A stretch of 64,000 bases of DNA from Prochlorococcus sp. AG-670-O17. GTDB lineage: Bacteria > Cyanobacteriota > Cyanobacteriia > PCC-6307 > Cyanobiaceae. A program made the translations under genes and the position numbers. Below are positions 61,790 to 64,000 of this stretch, piece by piece (the stretch's first letter is position 1; each line of letters begins with the position of its first letter). The stretch lies in assembly GCA_003211315.1 (NCBI GenBank), contig QCTC01000002.1, forward strand, positions 1 to 64,000, in the 5' to 3' direction. The notes under the pieces were generated by a model that worked only from the letters and a program-made list of their open reading frames with translations, made no database searches and was not told where the DNA came from.

Positions 61790-62470
61790 CTAATGATTAA
61801 AGTGGGTGATCATACCTTGCATAACTAAATTAGGGGCGATAATAATTTCTTCTTTCCTTTCATTTAATAGACTACCAATTAATTCAGAGTCACCTCCGCA
61901 CATAATCAAAATATCTTGAGCAGGGTTAAATGATAATTTAATCACACCCATTAGAGAGTTAGATACTCCTTTTAACATTGCATCTTCTGTATTTATTAAA
62001 AAATCTTGAACAGGGATATCGTACTTTTTAGGAGCTTTGAGATTATTGGTGCATTTCTCCATAGATCTTAGCTGTGTAAGAAAACCAGGTGTTATTTGCC
62101 CGCCGATAATTGAGCCTTGTGCAGATAACTTCGTCAGAGACAAAGTTGTTCCAAAATCTGCTATTAATAGTTTTTTTCTGAATGGGTTCTCTATTATTTT
62201 TAAAGCTTCCAAACAACCAAGAGCTCTATCAACCCCAAAATGATTCGGAAGGTTTTTTAATTTAATATCTTGAGTTGAGATTCTATTTTCTTGCTTAAGA
62301 GGCAAATCTGGTAATCCCCCTACTGATGCCCAAATTAAATTATTTAAATTGATATTTTGAGGCACATTATTATTCTTTTTGGTGTGAAAAAAATTATACT
62401 TAGTTTGCAAATTTTCTGCCCAGTGAAGCCTGCTATTGCCAACTAAAAGGAAATTAATATTATCGATCAT
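61790..62470 (-). CDS. coaX: type III pantothenate kinase
   Basis: IADFGTTLSLT; GGQITPGFLTQLRSM. Confidence 0.85.
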   Translation of the reverse strand: MIDNINFLLVGNSRLHWAENLQTKYNFFHTKKNNNVPQNINLNNLIWASVGGLPDLPLKQENRISTQDIKLKNLPNHFGVDRALGCLEALKIIENPFRKKLLIADFGTTLSLTKLSAQGSIIGGQITPGFLTQLRSMEKCTNNLKAPKKYDIPVQDFLINTEDAMLKGVSNSLMGVIKLSFNPAQDILIMCGGDSELIGSLLNERKEEIIIAPNLVMQGMITHFNH

Positions 62471-62487
62471 AGTCCTGAATGAAAAAT

Positions 62488-63216
62488 TTAATTTTCAGTA
62501 TGAATTCCACATTCTTGCTTCATGCCGCCAAATCTTGTTGTCCTGCCTTCTTTATCGACACCTTCAGGAGAACTGGAATGCCAATCTCCAACAGTTGAAT
62601 AACCTTGTGAGAAAAGTGGGTGTGACGGTAATCGATTTTCTTTCATGTAATAAAAAATATCTTTGTTTTTCCATTTGAGTAAAGGCCTTAAAGAAAGTCG
62701 TTTGCGTATGATCTCAACAAAATCCATTTTATTCCTATTATTCGTTTGCTCCGATCTCACACCGCTAGCCCAGCAGAATATATCGTGTTTATCTAAAGCA
62801 TTTTCTAAAGGTTTGATTTTTCTTATGTCATGATATTTATCTAAATCACTAGATTTATTAGTTTCCCAAAGTTTTCCATAAAGGGATTCCATTCTTGCTG
62901 GAGATAGTTCACTTTGTAAAACCTCAATCTCTAAAGATAAATCATTAATTAGTCTCTCTGCGTACTTATAAGTCTCTGAGGGTAAGTAACCTGTATCTAT
63001 CCAGAAAATCTTAATTTTTTTTTGTAGTGATTGTTGATGCACCATATGTAAAATAACTGATGATTGTATCCCAAAGCTTGTTGTAATAGCAAAGTGATTA
63101 TCAAAGTTTTTATAGCCCCATAATATTATTTCTTTCGGAGTCATATCTTTTAATTTTTTATTATGCCCTTCTAAATTCAGTTGAATACTTTCTAGCGTTT
63201 TCTCAATCATTATCAA
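62488..63216 (-). CDS. cysH: phosphoadenylyl-sulfate (or APS) reductase
   Basis: ITTSFGIQSSVILHM; C-terminal KQECGIH. Confidence 0.93.
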   Translation of the reverse strand: MIMIEKTLESIQLNLEGHNKKLKDMTPKEIILWGYKNFDNHFAITTSFGIQSSVILHMVHQQSLQKKIKIFWIDTGYLPSETYKYAERLINDLSLEIEVLQSELSPARMESLYGKLWETNKSSDLDKYHDIRKIKPLENALDKHDIFCWASGVRSEQTNNRNKMDFVEIIRKRLSLRPLLKWKNKDIFYYMKENRLPSHPLFSQGYSTVGDWHSSSPEGVDKEGRTTRFGGMKQECGIHTEN

Positions 63217-63305
63217 AGGTAGTTAGGGATTAGAGGTTATTTCGCTCAGTTTGAAGATTATTCGTTTAATTTAATAATACATTTAGGTTTAACAATATAC
63301 CCTTT

Positions 63306-64000
63306 ATGAAATCAATAAAAAAACCAATAGTAATAGTTGGCGCAGGCTTTGGAGGTATGACTGTTGCCTCAAACTTAAAAAGACTTTATCCTTCTTTGCC
63401 AATCCTAGTTGTTGATTCTGAAGCAAAGTTTATATTTAAACCTCTAATGTATGAAGTTTTAAGCGAAGAATTATCAATGTGGGAGACTGCTCCTGAATTT
63501 TCAAATATATTTTCAAATTTAGGTATTACTTTTCTAAGAAATCGTTTAACTAAAATTAGATTTGATGAAAAGATTCTCGAATTAAGTGATGATTTAAATA
63601 TAGGTTATGAATGTTTGATTCTTTGTACAGGATCCTTACCTAGTAGTTTTTCAGTGAAAGGTGTTGATGAAAATTGTTATTTTTTTAATAATTTAAATGA
63701 CCTTAAAAAATTAAAGTCGTTTTTACAAAAATTTCAGAATGACAAAACAAAGAAAAACTTATTTGTAATTGGAGCTGGTCCTTCTGGAGTAGAGATCGCA
63801 TGCAAGATTAATGATATATATAAAAATAAATTTGATATCAGTATTGTTGAAAGGTCTAATGAAATTTTAGGTCGAAATAAGATTTTTAATCGAGAAGAAG
63901 CGGAGAAAGCTTTAGAAAGAAGAAATATAAATGTTCTTTTAAATTCAACTGTTCAAGAAATTTCTGATCAAAAAATTAGTATTTTGGATGGTTCTGAGAT
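63306..64000 (+). CDS. type II NADH dehydrogenase-like FAD protein (3' truncated by window edge)
   Basis: MKSIKKPIVIVGAGFGGMTVASNLKRL; second dinucleotide motif VIGAGPSGVEIACK; open to window end. Confidence 0.85.
   Translation, partial: MKSIKKPIVIVGAGFGGMTVASNLKRLYPSLPILVVDSEAKFIFKPLMYEVLSEELSMWETAPEFSNIFSNLGITFLRNRLTKIRFDEKILELSDDLNIGYECLILCTGSLPSSFSVKGVDENCYFFNNLNDLKKLKSFLQKFQNDKTKKNLFVIGAGPSGVEIACKINDIYKNKFDISIVERSNEILGRNKIFNREEAEKALERRNINVLLNSTVQEISDQKISILDGSE

Noticed and set aside
1-64000. CRISPR arrays, rRNA operons, transposases
   Set aside because: Looked for regularly spaced repeats, rRNA and transposase motifs; none recognised in the window.

Overview
The window is an AT-rich, densely coding chromosomal segment of a high-light Prochlorococcus. 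Identification rests on recognised gene families, on gene order (cbiD-guaA, pbp2, flv1/flv3, alaS-speA-ndk, gatB, coaE, argJ, smc, accC, psbX, ycf66, sufBCDS, rarA), and on a permuted two-piece ssrA whose tag translates as ANKIVSFSRQTAPVAA. Most of the window is ordinary core genome. The exception is about 6.95 kb between guaA (stop at 6125) and 13071. It is bounded by a 22-bp imperfect direct repeat of the guaA 3' end: AGGAACAATTGAGTGGGAATAA at 6104-6125 and AGGGACTATTGAGTGGGAATAA at 13050-13071. The two mismatches are synonymous in the guaA frame (Gly, Thr). Just inside each repeat is a cluster of TTTCACGTR/TTTTACGTG motifs with an 11-bp spaced pair at each end, resembling recombinase arm-type sites. 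No integrase gene is visible inside. The cargo is envelope-themed: a stand-alone MreB, a MurA with a C-terminal transmembrane extension, a lipoprotein, a small secreted protein and a sulfotransferase. It also carries a ribbon-helix-helix regulator whose upstream TATAAGTGTGTA repeats recur upstream of mreB, and two small paralogous ORFs, one apparently truncated by an in-frame stop. I propose this as a guaA-integrated, integrase-less (or trans-mobilised) genomic island carrying a cell-wall/shape module. Paralogy and family calls are from reading alone; no database search was run.
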